From Rhodococcus pseudokoreensis (GTDB lineage Bacteria; Actinomycetota; Actinomycetes; Mycobacteriales; Mycobacteriaceae), in the NCBI RefSeq assembly GCF_017068395.1, contig NZ_CP070619.1, positions 2,542,001-2,606,000 of the forward strand: DNA of 64,000 bases. The letters run 5' to 3'. Position 1 is the first letter of the stretch. Each line of letters opens with the position of its first letter. This document shows, one piece after another, positions 16,756 through 25,981 of the stretch. Both the position numbers and the translations under genes were made by a program. The notes below the pieces were generated by a model, which was not told the origin of the DNA, did not search any database, and worked only from the letters and a program-made list of their open reading frames with translations.

Positions 16756-17869
16756 TCAGCGAGGCGACGAACGAGGCCTGGTCGGGGCCGGCCTGGTACA
16801 TGCTCCCGAAGTGGCCACCCGAGTACAGCCGGTAGTCGAGATTCGTTCCCGCCCCGCGCATCTCGGAGACGAGCTTCTCCGTCAGCGGCAGCGGCACCGA
16901 CGCGTCGGTGACCCCCTGCACGAGCAGCAGCGGACGGTCGTATCCCGCGATCGGGACCTCGAGGTATTCGCGCAGCGCGTCCTGCAGCGCGGGCACGTCG
17001 AGTGCCCGCGACAGCATCTGCGCCACCGACACGGTGCCGGTCATGGCCGCGAACTGCCGGAACGGCACTTCGGGAGCCGCGTCCACGAACTGCTTCCCGA
17101 CCGGGGTCAGATAGCTGTCGACGTCCAGTTCCGGGTACGCGTCCCGGACCCCGGCGATCAGGTACGACATGTACACGGTGAGGCCGGCGAGGCCCTGCGG
17201 CGGAAACGAGGGGCCGCTCCAGTTCGACACCATCTCGATGTTCGACGGCACCCCGTTGGCGACGGCCCCGCGGTAGTCGAGTTCCGGCGCGTACGACGTG
17301 GCGACGTGCGCGGCGAACACGGCGGCCTGACCGCCCTGGGACAGTCCGACGGCCATCCACGTGGACGAGAGGTCGGCGTCGACCTCCCTGGCGGCGCGCA
17401 CGGAGTCGACGACGCTGCGGCCTGCGACCTTCCCGTCGAGGTAGGGCGGCACCCCGGGGGTGCCCAGGCCCACGTAGTCGGTGGCGGCCACGGCGTAGCC
17501 GAGTTGCAGCCAGCTGCTCACGTAGTCCGAGGATTGCGGGTCGACGCCCGTCACGGAGGGCGCGTCGGCGTCGGAGTCCCCCACCGTTCCGTGCGCCCAC
17601 GCGATGACGGGCCATCCCCCGGCGGGCGGCGTCCCGGGCGGCACGAACACCATCCCGGTGCAGGGGGTGATGCCGTGCCGGTCGGTGGTCAGGTACGTCA
17701 TCCGGTACGCACTTCCGGTTCCGCGGAGCCAGAGTTCGGCAGGCAACTCGGACGACGCGACGACGGTGCCGGGGGACGATCCGGCCCGCAGAGGATCCGC
17801 ACCGACAGTTGGTGCCCACAGCACGCTGACCAGTGCGAGCAACGCCACGATGCGCCACCATCTCCGCAC
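16748..17869 (-). CDS. Secreted lipase-family alpha/beta hydrolase
   Basis: 373 residues from a GTG start at 17869. A signal peptide is evident: 'RRWWRIVALLALVSVLWAP' with likely cleavage after 'TVGA', and no lipobox. The LIP-family elbow is 'GLSQGGQAA', with 'AWAHGTVGDSD' and 'ATDYVGLGTPG' before it and 'GGHFGSMY' near the end providing the histidine. It is paralogous to the lipoprotein at 7820-9085 (shared 'TDY..LGT' and 'SQGGQA'). Both probably hydrolyse extracellular esters or acylglycerols. Its 3' end overlaps the convergent flavoprotein gene by 8 bases; its promoter shares a 93-base region with the phospholipase D-like gene. Confidence 0.85.
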   Translation of the reverse strand: MRRWWRIVALLALVSVLWAPTVGADPLRAGSSPGTVVASSELPAELWLRGTGSAYRMTYLTTDRHGITPCTGMVFVPPGTPPAGGWPVIAWAHGTVGDSDADAPSVTGVDPQSSDYVSSWLQLGYAVAATDYVGLGTPGVPPYLDGKVAGRSVVDSVRAAREVDADLSSTWMAVGLSQGGQAAVFAAHVATSYAPELDYRGAVANGVPSNIEMVSNWSGPSFPPQGLAGLTVYMSYLIAGVRDAYPELDVDSYLTPVGKQFVDAAPEVPFRQFAAMTGTVSVAQMLSRALDVPALQDALREYLEVPIAGYDRPLLLVQGVTDASVPLPLTEKLVSEMRGAGTNLDYRLYSGGHFGSMYQAGPDQASFVASLIR

Positions 17870-17962
17870 CTCTCAACGGTAGCTGCGCGGGGGTGGCGCA
17901 GTACTGTGAATCGTCCACTCGCGGGGAAGTGGGACGCACGAGACCGGGAGAGCAGAAGAGAC

Positions 17963-19456
17963 ATGAGTGACGACAGCCCGATCCTGACTCCCGGCGACAC
18001 TTGCTGGCAGGTTGCCCACGCCGATCGTCTCGCGTGCATCGTCGACGCGGCGGACTACTTCCGGCACGCCAAGTCCGCGATGCTGCAGGCGCGCAGGCGC
18101 ATCATCCTCATCGGCTGGGACTTCGACACGAGGATCCAGTTCGAACCGGACGAGAAGACGCTCGACGGACCCAATCAGCTCGGCAGGTTCCTGGCCTGGC
18201 TGACGCGCGAACGTCCGGATCTCGAGATCTACCTGCTCAAATGGAACATCGGGGCGTTCACCGCGATCGGGCGCGGGATGACGCCGATCTTCGTGGTCAA
18301 CTGGGTGACGGACCGCCGCCTGCACTTCGAACTCGACGCCGCCCACCCGATCGGCTCGGCGCACCACCAGAAGATCGTCGTCATCGACGACGCGCTCGCG
18401 TTCTGCGGCGGCATCGACATGACCGTCGACCGGTGGGACACCCCCGAACATCGGGACCGCAACCATTACCGGACGCAGCCGAACGGCAAGCGGTACGGGC
18501 CGTGGCACGACGCGACGACCGCCGTCGACGGGGACGCGGCGAAGGCCATCGGCGAACTGGCCCGCGCCCGGTGGAAGGCGGCCACGGGCCAGGATCTGGC
18601 GGCGGTCGACGAGATCGCGGGACGGACGCCGTGGCCGGAGGGGCTGGAGCCGACGATGCACGGCGTCGACGTGGGCGTCGCACGCACCCTGCCGGAGCTC
18701 GACGACCGGGACGAGGTCCGGGAGATCGAGGCCCTGTACCTGGCCGCGATCGCAGGCGCCGAGCGGTCGCTGTACATCGAGAGTCAGTACCTGGCGTCCC
18801 GCACCCTCGCCGAGGCGATCGCCGCGCGACTCCGCGAACCGGACGGGCCGGAGATCGTGCTGGTGCTGCCGCGCAACGCCGACGGCTGGCTCGAGCAGAA
18901 GGCGATGGACGGCGCCCGCCGCCGGTTGCTGCACCTGCTCTGGCGGGCCGACACCGGGAACCGGCTGGGCGTCTACTACCCCGTCACGGCGGGCGGTGAA
19001 CCGATCTACGTCCACGCCAAGGTGCTGGTGATGGACGACCGTCTCCTGCGGGTGGGCTCGTCGAACCTCAACAACCGGTCGATGGGTTTCGACTCCGAGT
19101 GCGATCTGGCGGTCGAGGTCACCGCGGACACTGCGAACGGTGACGAACTGCGGGAGACCATCCTCGGCATTCGCCGTCAGCTGGTCTGCGAGCACCTGGA
19201 TGTCCCGGCCGGGCTGTTCGAGGACACACTGGCCGAGACGTCGTCGCTCCTGGGCACCGTCGAAGCGCTGCGCGGTGGCGGCCGCACCCTGGAGAAGTTC
19301 GAGCCGGACACGGTCGAGGACGAGGACAGCCCGCTGGCCGAGAACGAACTGATGGATCCGGAACGCACACCGCCGAGCTTCTGGGAGCGGACCAGCCGGG
19401 TCCGATTGCGGCGCAGGGTGATCCGTCGTCAGAAGGCGGCCGGTTCGGTGCCATAG
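17963..19456 (+). CDS. Phospholipase D-like protein
   Basis: A 497-residue PLD-superfamily protein from ATG 17963. Both HKD motifs are present: 'HHQKIVVIDDALAFCGGID' in the N-terminal half and 'VHAKVLVMDDRLLRVGSSN' plus 'LNNRS' in the C-terminal half, so a complete two-lobe active site can form. There is no signal peptide and no cardiolipin-synthase membrane anchor, so it is likely cytoplasmic or peripheral. The C-terminal 60 residues after the second motif are acidic, then basic ('RVRLRRRVIRRQK'), possibly for membrane contact. The exact reaction (phospholipid hydrolysis or transphosphatidylation) is open. Its 3' end overlaps the convergent hemerythrin gene by 28 bases. Confidence 0.85.
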   Translation: MSDDSPILTPGDTCWQVAHADRLACIVDAADYFRHAKSAMLQARRRIILIGWDFDTRIQFEPDEKTLDGPNQLGRFLAWLTRERPDLEIYLLKWNIGAFTAIGRGMTPIFVVNWVTDRRLHFELDAAHPIGSAHHQKIVVIDDALAFCGGIDMTVDRWDTPEHRDRNHYRTQPNGKRYGPWHDATTAVDGDAAKAIGELARARWKAATGQDLAAVDEIAGRTPWPEGLEPTMHGVDVGVARTLPELDDRDEVREIEALYLAAIAGAERSLYIESQYLASRTLAEAIAARLREPDGPEIVLVLPRNADGWLEQKAMDGARRRLLHLLWRADTGNRLGVYYPVTAGGEPIYVHAKVLVMDDRLLRVGSSNLNNRSMGFDSECDLAVEVTADTANGDELRETILGIRRQLVCEHLDVPAGLFEDTLAETSSLLGTVEALRGGGRTLEKFEPDTVEDEDSPLAENELMDPERTPPSFWERTSRVRLRRRVIRRQKAAGSVP

Positions 19457-20103
19457 ATGCGCCGGTAGTCCTTGCGGAACGCCCGCCGCCCCAGGATCGA
19501 CCACGCCATCCTGGCCGCGAAGGGCATCTCCGACAAAAACATTCGACGCTCCTCGGGGGTCGCCCCCTGGAGGATGAAGCCGAGGAACACCAGCAGCCGG
19601 TCCTTGGGGATCGACGCGCGGCCGCGGTCGCCCATCTCCTGCCACTCGGCGAGTGTCATGAACTGCTCGGCCATCGGGAGGATGTGCCGCTCCTCCTCGC
19701 CGAGGTGCTCGTCCAGCGCCGTGGACAGCGCGGTCAGCGTCTTCGCCAGCGGTTCGCCGTCCGCCGCGTCCGCCGTGAACGCCGCGCCCTGCGACTGCGC
19801 CAGCGACAGCAGTTCGGAGATGCGTTCGTGCTGTTCCTCCATCCGCAGCACCAGCGCCGCGTCGGTCGGTGCGCGATCGAGCAGCTTCGGCCACAGCAGG
19901 TCGTCCTCACTCGAATGATGGTGGTGGAGGGCGGTGGCGAGTTCCTCGAAGAACGTCACCACCTCCCCGGCCCGGGCGGTGTCACCGGCGGGGACCCGGC
20001 GGACGAGCGCGGGCAGCGCGGCGAACTGGCGGCGGAAGCAGTTGTGGACCACCACCATCTCGCGGGTGTCGGGGCGGGTCGTGTGAGCAGTCGGAGTCGT
20101 CAT
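19429..20103 (-). CDS. Hemerythrin (HHE) domain protein
   Basis: A 224-residue helical protein with the di-iron hemerythrin pattern: 'VVHNCFRRQF' (first His), 'HHHHSSEDDLLWPKL' (His plus acidic ligand), 'EEQHERI' and 'HLGEEERHILP'. This gives enough histidine and carboxylate ligands for an O2-, NO- or redox-sensing di-iron centre. The C-terminal 70 residues, after 'DKDRLL'-like charged sequence, are not part of the four-helix bundle and end in 'YRRIYGTEPAAF'. It starts at ATG 20103 and is divergent from the SARP-ATPase regulator, with only 66 bases between the starts. A role in oxygen or nitrosative stress is inferred from the fold. Confidence 0.85.
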   Translation of the reverse strand: MTTPTAHTTRPDTREMVVVHNCFRRQFAALPALVRRVPAGDTARAGEVVTFFEELATALHHHHSSEDDLLWPKLLDRAPTDAALVLRMEEQHERISELLSLAQSQGAAFTADAADGEPLAKTLTALSTALDEHLGEEERHILPMAEQFMTLAEWQEMGDRGRASIPKDRLLVFLGFILQGATPEERRMFLSEMPFAARMAWSILGRRAFRKDYRRIYGTEPAAF

Positions 20104-20169
20104 GCGATCAAGGGTCGGTTCGGCGTCTTGGAGAGCACTTGGAGGCCACTAGTGCTTACGCTGGGCACG

Positions 20170-23100
20170 ATGGTGCGGATTCGAGTACTCGGGACGCTCG
20201 AGGCGGAGGACGAAGCGGGGGCGGTGGACCTCGGCGGCCCCCGCCAGCGGGCCGTGCTCGCCCTGCTGCTCGTCGCGCGCGGCGAGGTGGTTCCGGTGGA
20301 TCGGCTCGTCGACGACCTGTGGCACGGGGCTCCCCCGGCGCGGGCCGTCGGTGCACTTCAGGCATACATTTCGAATCTGCGGCGGGCGCTCGAGCCGCGC
20401 CGCGCGCCGCGGGCGGACTCCACCGTCCTGGTGAGCCGCGCCCCCGGCTACGCGCTCACCTTGCCCTCGTCCGCGGTCGACGCATGGGAGTTCGAGACCC
20501 TGGTCCGTTCCGCCGCGGGCACCGGGCGCGCCGACCTGGAGCGGGCGCTGAGCCTGTGGCGGGGGCCCGCGTTCGCCGAGGTGGCCGGTGAGCACTGGGC
20601 GCTCGCCGAGATCGCCCGGCTCGAGGAACTGCGGGTGGTGGCGCGCGAACGGGTGGTGGCCGCCGCCGTCGCGTCCGGCGACGCCGCGGGCGCGGTACTC
20701 GACGCGCAGTCCCTCACCCGCGACCATCCGCTCCGGGAAGAGGGGTGGCGGTTGCTCGCCCTGGCGTTGCACCGCAGCGGGCGGCAGGCCGACGCCCTGG
20801 CCGCGTTGCGGGAGGCCCGCGCCCGGCTGGCGGACGAACTCGGCCTCGACCCCGGTCCCGGTCTGACCGAACTCGAACACGGGATCCTCACGGGCACCGT
20901 TCCGTCCGCACCCGCACCCGCCCCGGTGCCCGTCGACACCACCCCGGCCCCCTGGTTCCTCGGCCGCACCGCGGAATTGGCGACCCTGACCGACCTGATG
21001 AGCGATCCCGGCACCCCGGTGGTACTCCTGGGCGGCGACGCCGGATCGGGGAAGTCGTCCCTGCTGCGCCGGTTCCGTCGCACCCTGCACGCCGCGGGGT
21101 GGCAGGTGGCGGTGGGCCGCTGCCCCGAGGTGGACGGCGCCCCGCCCGCCTGGGCGTGGGTGGAGATCCTGCGGGCACTGCGCGAGACGGTCGACCCCGG
21201 TGCCGAGGCGGACGCGCTGGCACCCCTGCTCGCCGACGACCGTTCGCACGCGGCGCGGCCGGACGACCCGAGCGGACGGTTCCTGCTGCACCGTGCGATC
21301 GCCGACTACCTCGGGACCGTCCGCGATCACGGCCCGCTCGCCGTCGTCCTCGACGACGTCCACCGCGCCGACGAGGACACCCTGTCGATCCTCGTGCGGC
21401 TCGCCCAGCAGCGGTCGCCGATCCTGCTGATCCTCGCGTTCCGCCCGGACGAGGTCGACGCGAACCTGGAGAACTGTTTCGCCGACCTCGCGTCGCTGCA
21501 ACCGACGCGCATCCGCCTCGGCGGACTCGGACCCGAGGACTCGGCGGAGTTGATCCGGCACGTGTCGGGCCGCGATCCCGACCCCGGCATTCTCCGCGCG
21601 CTCGCCGACCGGACCGGCGGAAATCCGTTCTACCTGCAGGAGAGCGCCCGGCTCCTGGACAGTGAGGGCGAACTGGTGGCCACGTCGGAGGTGCCCGAGG
21701 GGGTCCGGGACGTTCTCCGCAGGCGGATCGCCCGCCTCCCCGAACTGACCGTGTCCGTCCTGCGACTGGCCGCGGTCGTGGGCCGCGAATCCGACGTCGA
21801 CGTCCTCACCCGGGCCGCCGAAGTCGACGAGGACACCGTGTTCGACGCACTCGAATCGGGGGTGATCGCCGGACTGCTCGGCGAGCCGCGCGCCGGGACC
21901 GTCCGGTTCACGCACGCCCTCGTCCGCGACACGCTCTACTCCGACCTCACCCGGTTGCGCAGGAGCCGCTGGCACGCCCGGGTCGGGTCGGCGCTCGAGG
22001 AGTTGCGACCACACGACGTCGCGGCGCTCGCGCACCATTTCTCCGAGGCGCTGTCCGCTGCCACAGCACGGCAGGCCCTCGACCACAACGTCGCGGCCGC
22101 GGCGCAGGCGGCCGACCGCTACGCCCACGACGCGGAGATCGGCTACCTGAACGACGCCCTCCGCGCGGCCGACCGGTTGCCGCCGGACGACGCGGCGTCC
22201 GTGGACGAACGCGTCGACCTCCTCACCGAGCTGAGCCGCACCCAACTCGCGGCGGGCATCGGACTGGACGGGGCCCGTTCGCGGAAGCGGGCCCTCGAAC
22301 TCGCCCGGGCCGCGGGCCGCACCGATCTGGCGATCCGGGTGCTCGCGTTCGTCGACACCCCGACGCCATGGATCAACCGGCGCTACGGCGAGGTGGACAC
22401 GGCCGTCGTGGACCTGATCGAGACGCTGCTGCGGGACGAGGAACCGGAGCCTGCGGTGCGGTGCAGGCTGCTGGTCACGCTGGTCCACGAGATCGGGGCG
22501 GAGGATCACGAGCGCACCGGGTCCGCGGTCCGGGAGGCCGAGGTCCTCGCCCGCGACCTGGACGATCCGGTGCTTCTCGGGCTGGTGCTCTGCGCCGTTC
22601 ACGCCGGAACCGGCTCGCCGACCAGCACACTCGGCGACCAGGTCATCGGCGACGAACTGCTCCGGATCGGCGACCGGACCCAGCTACCGGTGTTCACCAT
22701 GCTCGGCCATCACCTGCTGGCCGAGATCGCGTCCGGCAACGGCGACATCCCGGCGATCGAACATCACATGGGCCGGCAGTCGGAACTGGCGGACCGGTAC
22801 CGGTTCCAGCAGGCGCAGGCGACCCGGCAGATGAACCGCGCGATGGTCGCGCACCTCACCGGCGACCTGGCCGCCGCGGAACGCCACTACGAGCGGGGCC
22901 ACGAGTTGATGGTTCGGGCGGGCCTCGACGCGGACAGCGTCTTCGCCCTCGCGGTGTTCACGCTGCGGCTCACCGAGGGCCGGGCCGGCGAATTCGAGGC
23001 CGTGATCGCGACGGTCGACAGCGCCGCGACGGACGTGCTCGCCGATCTGCACGCCCTCGCCCTTCTCGGCAACGGCAAACCGGAGCAGGCGCGTCAGGTG

Positions 23101-23448
23101 CGGCGCCACCTCCGCCCCGTCCGCCGCGACTTCTTCCATTCCCTCATGATGTCGCTGCGCGGCATCGTCGTCGCCGGGCTGGGTGAGCGGGACGAGGCGG
23201 CGTCCGTGCACGCGGAACTGAGCCCGTACAGCGGGCAGATCGGGGGCGGCGACACGGCGGCGTTCGCGGTCGGGCCCGTCGACACGATCCTCGGCGACCT
23301 CGAGATGCTGCTCGGCAGGCCCGAAGCGGCGCACACGCACTACGCCGCGGCGCTCGCACTGGCCGAACGCTGCGGCTGCCCGGCCTGGATCGACGCCGCC
23401 CGCACCCGGGTGACCACCCACCCAAGCGAGTTCCAAGTGGGTCACTAG
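20170..23448 (+). CDS. SARP-family transcriptional regulator with AAA ATPase domain (AfsR-like)
   Basis: A 1092-residue regulator from ATG 20170. Order of parts: OmpR-like winged helix (about 1-95; 'VLALLLVARGEVVPVDRLVDDLW'), BTAD helical domain (about 96-245; ends near 'LGLDPGPGLTELEHGIL'), a Pro/Ala linker, then an AAA/NB-ARC-like ATPase with Walker A 'GGDAGSGKSSLL' near residue 290 and Walker B 'LAVVLDDVHRADED' near 390, and a long helical, probably TPR-like, C-terminus. Such proteins activate neighbouring export or secondary-metabolite genes. The MMPL exporter gene follows 57 bases downstream. The region shared with the divergent hemerythrin gene contains AGCACT...AGTGCT, a possible operator. 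Confidence 0.88.
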   Translation: MVRIRVLGTLEAEDEAGAVDLGGPRQRAVLALLLVARGEVVPVDRLVDDLWHGAPPARAVGALQAYISNLRRALEPRRAPRADSTVLVSRAPGYALTLPSSAVDAWEFETLVRSAAGTGRADLERALSLWRGPAFAEVAGEHWALAEIARLEELRVVARERVVAAAVASGDAAGAVLDAQSLTRDHPLREEGWRLLALALHRSGRQADALAALREARARLADELGLDPGPGLTELEHGILTGTVPSAPAPAPVPVDTTPAPWFLGRTAELATLTDLMSDPGTPVVLLGGDAGSGKSSLLRRFRRTLHAAGWQVAVGRCPEVDGAPPAWAWVEILRALRETVDPGAEADALAPLLADDRSHAARPDDPSGRFLLHRAIADYLGTVRDHGPLAVVLDDVHRADEDTLSILVRLAQQRSPILLILAFRPDEVDANLENCFADLASLQPTRIRLGGLGPEDSAELIRHVSGRDPDPGILRALADRTGGNPFYLQESARLLDSEGELVATSEVPEGVRDVLRRRIARLPELTVSVLRLAAVVGRESDVDVLTRAAEVDEDTVFDALESGVIAGLLGEPRAGTVRFTHALVRDTLYSDLTRLRRSRWHARVGSALEELRPHDVAALAHHFSEALSAATARQALDHNVAAAAQAADRYAHDAEIGYLNDALRAADRLPPDDAASVDERVDLLTELSRTQLAAGIGLDGARSRKRALELARAAGRTDLAIRVLAFVDTPTPWINRRYGEVDTAVVDLIETLLRDEEPEPAVRCRLLVTLVHEIGAEDHERTGSAVREAEVLARDLDDPVLLGLVLCAVHAGTGSPTSTLGDQVIGDELLRIGDRTQLPVFTMLGHHLLAEIASGNGDIPAIEHHMGRQSELADRYRFQQAQATRQMNRAMVAHLTGDLAAAERHYERGHELMVRAGLDADSVFALAVFTLRLTEGRAGEFEAVIATVDSAATDVLADLHALALLGNGKPEQARQVRRHLRPVRRDFFHSLMMSLRGIVVAGLGERDEAASVHAELSPYSGQIGGGDTAAFAVGPVDTILGDLEMLLGRPEAAHTHYAAALALAERCGCPAWIDAARTRVTTHPSEFQVGH

Positions 23449-23505
23449 CGGCCGGGCGCACAGTCGGAGGCGACAGAACCATCCGGCATTCCTGGAGGCT
23501 CCCTC

Positions 23506-25623
23506 ATGAGTTCCCTGCTCGCCCGCCTCGGCGCGGCCGCCGCGACCCGTCCCTGGCGGGTGATCGCCGCGTGGCTGACGCTGCTCGTCCTGGTGTTCGC
23601 CGCCGCATCCGCGTTCGGCGGCACCAACCACGACGACTACAACGTGCCCGGTCTGCCGTCGCAGCAGGGGACGAATCTGCTGAGCGAACGATTCCCGGAG
23701 ATGTCCGGGGCGGATGCGCGGGTGGTCGTGCACTCCGACGCGGGCCCGCTCGCCCCCGGGGTCCTCACCGATCTCGGGAGCAGACTGGCGGACGTCAACG
23801 GGGTGAGTGCCGTGTCGCCGCCGCGGATGTCCCAGGATTCCGACACTGCGGTGATCAGCCTCAACTACCGCATCCCGGTCACCGACTTCCAGGGCAGCGA
23901 AGGCGTCGACGCCCTCGAGGCCGCGGTCGCCGGCACCCGGGCGCAGGGACTGCAGGTGGAACTGGGCGGGCAGGTGCCCGAGAACATCTCCAAGCCGTCG
24001 GGCACCGCCGAGGCGGTGGGCATGATCCTGGCGCTGATCATCCTGGTGTTCGCGTTCGGTTCCGTGGTCGCCGCGGGACTGCCCCTCGCCGTGGCGCTCG
24101 TCGGCGTGGGCATCGGGTCGGGCCTCATCACGATCATGGCCGGGTTCACCGGCATCAGCACCATCGCACCGACCATCGCGACGATGGTCGGCATCGGCGT
24201 CGGGATCGACTACGCACTGCTGCTCGTCACCCGGTACACCGAGGGCCTGCGGTCCGGGATGCCGGTCCGGGACGCCGTCGCCGCCGCCAACTCCACGGCC
24301 GGCACGTCGGTGATCTTCGCCGGGACCACCGTCCTCGTCTCCCTGTTCGGGTTGCGGCTGTCCGGGCTGCCGATGTACGCGTCGTTCGGCTACGCCACGT
24401 TCGCGATGGTCGGCATCGTCATGCTCACCTCCGTCACGCTGGTGCCCGCACTGTGCGGGCTGGCGGGTACCCGGGTGCTCGGCAAGCGGTCTCGTGCCCG
24501 GACCGAACGTCGCACGACGTCGCCGCTGACCGAACGGTGGGCGATCCGGGTGAGCCGTCGCCCGTGGCTGTGGGCGCTGACGGCGCTCGGCGTGCTGCTG
24601 CTCCTGGCCGCGCCGGTGCTGGGCATGCGGACGTGGCCGCAGGACGCGGGCAGCGCACCGGCCGCCAACACGATCCGGCAGGCGTACGACCTGATCGACT
24701 CCGAGTTCGGGCCCGGCGCCAACGGAACGCTGATGGTGGCGATCGACCTGAACAAGGTTCCGGCAGCCGAACTTCCGGCGATCGCGCGTGACCTCGCGGC
24801 CGAACCCGGGGTGGCGTCCGTGACGCCGGTCCTGACGAACGCCGATTCGACGGCCGCACTGATCTCGGTGCAGCCGACCACCGGACCCAGCGATCCCCGC
24901 AGCACCGAACTGCTCGAACGGATCCGGTCCGACTCCCCCGACGGCGTCCACGTCACCGGGCTCACCGCGGTGTTCGCCGACATCTCGGCCCGTCTCGCCG
25001 AACGGCTGTGGCTGGTGATCGCGTTCGTCGTCGCGCTGTCGGTGGTGCTGCTCACGTTCGTGTTCCGCGCGCCGGTGGTCGCGGTGAAGGCGGCCGCCAT
25101 GAACCTGCTGTCGGTGGCCGCGGCCTACGGCGTCATGGTGATGGTCTTCCAATGGGGTTGGGGTGCAGAGTTACTCGGCCTCCCCCATGCGCTTCCGGTG
25201 TCGAGTTGGGTGCCGATCCTCATGTTCACCATCCTGTTCGGACTGTCGATGGACTACGAGGTGTTCCTGCTCTCCCGGGTCCGTGAACGCTGGCTCGCCA
25301 CGGGCGACTCGCACCGGAGCGTCGTCGAGGGACTCGCGTCGACGGGCCGGGTGATCACCAGTGCGGCGGCGATCATGGTCGCGGTGTTCGCCGGGTTCGC
25401 GCTCGACGGCGACGTCACCGTGAAGATGATGGGCGTCGGCCTCGCGTCCGCGGTCCTCATCGACGCGACGATCGTGCGGATGGTCCTGGTGCCAGCGACG
25501 ATGTACCTGCTGGGCGACGTCAACTGGTGGCGGCCGGGCGGACGCCGCGACACGGCAGCCGGCGGGGACGGAGGCGGGGCGGCTACGCCCGCAGGCGCTC
25601 CACTTCCGCTTCGAGCGCGATGA
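23506..25623 (+). CDS. MMPL/RND-family exporter
   Basis: A 705-residue membrane protein starting at ATG 23506 behind GGAGG. It has the duplicated RND layout: helix 1 near residues 18-38, a first extracytoplasmic domain (about 40-160), five helices with 'GIGVGIDYALLLVTRY' (proton-relay region), a long second extracytoplasmic domain, and a second helix set with 'FGLSMDYEVFLLSRVRE'. It is smaller than mycobacterial MmpL3 and lacks its long C-terminal tail; it is closer to the general actinobacterial MMPL exporters of lipids or drugs. It probably forms a unit with the SARP-ATPase regulator. The 3' end overlaps the convergent gene by 41 bases. Confidence 0.88.
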   Translation: MSSLLARLGAAAATRPWRVIAAWLTLLVLVFAAASAFGGTNHDDYNVPGLPSQQGTNLLSERFPEMSGADARVVVHSDAGPLAPGVLTDLGSRLADVNGVSAVSPPRMSQDSDTAVISLNYRIPVTDFQGSEGVDALEAAVAGTRAQGLQVELGGQVPENISKPSGTAEAVGMILALIILVFAFGSVVAAGLPLAVALVGVGIGSGLITIMAGFTGISTIAPTIATMVGIGVGIDYALLLVTRYTEGLRSGMPVRDAVAAANSTAGTSVIFAGTTVLVSLFGLRLSGLPMYASFGYATFAMVGIVMLTSVTLVPALCGLAGTRVLGKRSRARTERRTTSPLTERWAIRVSRRPWLWALTALGVLLLLAAPVLGMRTWPQDAGSAPAANTIRQAYDLIDSEFGPGANGTLMVAIDLNKVPAAELPAIARDLAAEPGVASVTPVLTNADSTAALISVQPTTGPSDPRSTELLERIRSDSPDGVHVTGLTAVFADISARLAERLWLVIAFVVALSVVLLTFVFRAPVVAVKAAAMNLLSVAAAYGVMVMVFQWGWGAELLGLPHALPVSSWVPILMFTILFGLSMDYEVFLLSRVRERWLATGDSHRSVVEGLASTGRVITSAAAIMVAVFAGFALDGDVTVKMMGVGLASAVLIDATIVRMVLVPATMYLLGDVNWWRPGGRRDTAAGGDGGGAATPAGAPLPLRAR

Positions 25624-25981
25624 CCCGCCGGTACAGGGCCTGGATGCTCGCCATGCACACCCCGTTCGCGTCCACCATGGCGATGCGGCGGTCGTTGGAA
25701 CCGAGCCCGAAGGCGGTGGCGAAATCCTGCGCCATCGGTCCCAGGTGCCGCACCGACTCGTGATCGAACCCGTAGGTCCAGACGCTGACCGGCATCTCGG
25801 CGAGGCGGTCGAGCACCTCGCTCGCACTGGCGGGCGGCGCCTGGACGGCCACCCCGCGTTTGCGGGTCAGCAGCGCATGAAACCACGCCAGCGGGTGGCG
25901 GGTACGGGCCGCTGTTCGCGCCCGCACCCGCCCCCGACGGGTGTCGACCCACACGGAGTCAGTCCGGGAGTTCGCCGACAT
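25583..25981 (-). CDS. Small protein with S74 intramolecular-chaperone-like domain
   Basis: 132 residues, ATG 25981. The N-terminal 50 residues are basic and look disordered. Residues about 52-132 match the pattern of the Peptidase_S74 / tail-fibre chaperone domain: 'VLDRLAEMPVSVWTYGF', 'SVRHLGPMAQDFATAFGLG', a 'VDANGV' turn, then a terminal coiled-coil helix 'IQALYRRVIALEAEVERL'. In phages this domain trimerises and cleaves itself from a fibre. Here it stands alone, without fibre repeats or phage neighbours. The start codon lies inside the 42-aa gene just upstream, so expression is probably coupled to it. Function unknown. Confidence 0.65.
   Translation of the reverse strand: MSANSRTDSVWVDTRRGRVRARTAARTRHPLAWFHALLTRKRGVAVQAPPASASEVLDRLAEMPVSVWTYGFDHESVRHLGPMAQDFATAFGLGSNDRRIAMVDANGVCMASIQALYRRVIALEAEVERLRA

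Noticed and set aside
20149..22602. 817-codon minus-strand frame opposite the SARP-ATPase regulator
   Set aside because: No domain or start signal; the plus-strand protein has clear winged-helix, BTAD and Walker motifs in the same DNA.
20130..23450. Shared operator suggested by GGCCACTAG before the SARP gene and GGTCACTAG at its end
   Set aside because: The second site is the coding end and stop of the gene itself; the match is short and most likely chance.
22684..25152. 822-codon minus-strand frame opposite the regulator end and MMPL gene
   Set aside because: Histidine/arginine-rich shadow of the MMPL gene, with no recognisable family.
25583..25981. Prophage remnant suggested by the S74 domain
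   Set aside because: No integrase, capsid, tail or lysis gene nearby, and flanking genes are ordinary chromosomal ones.
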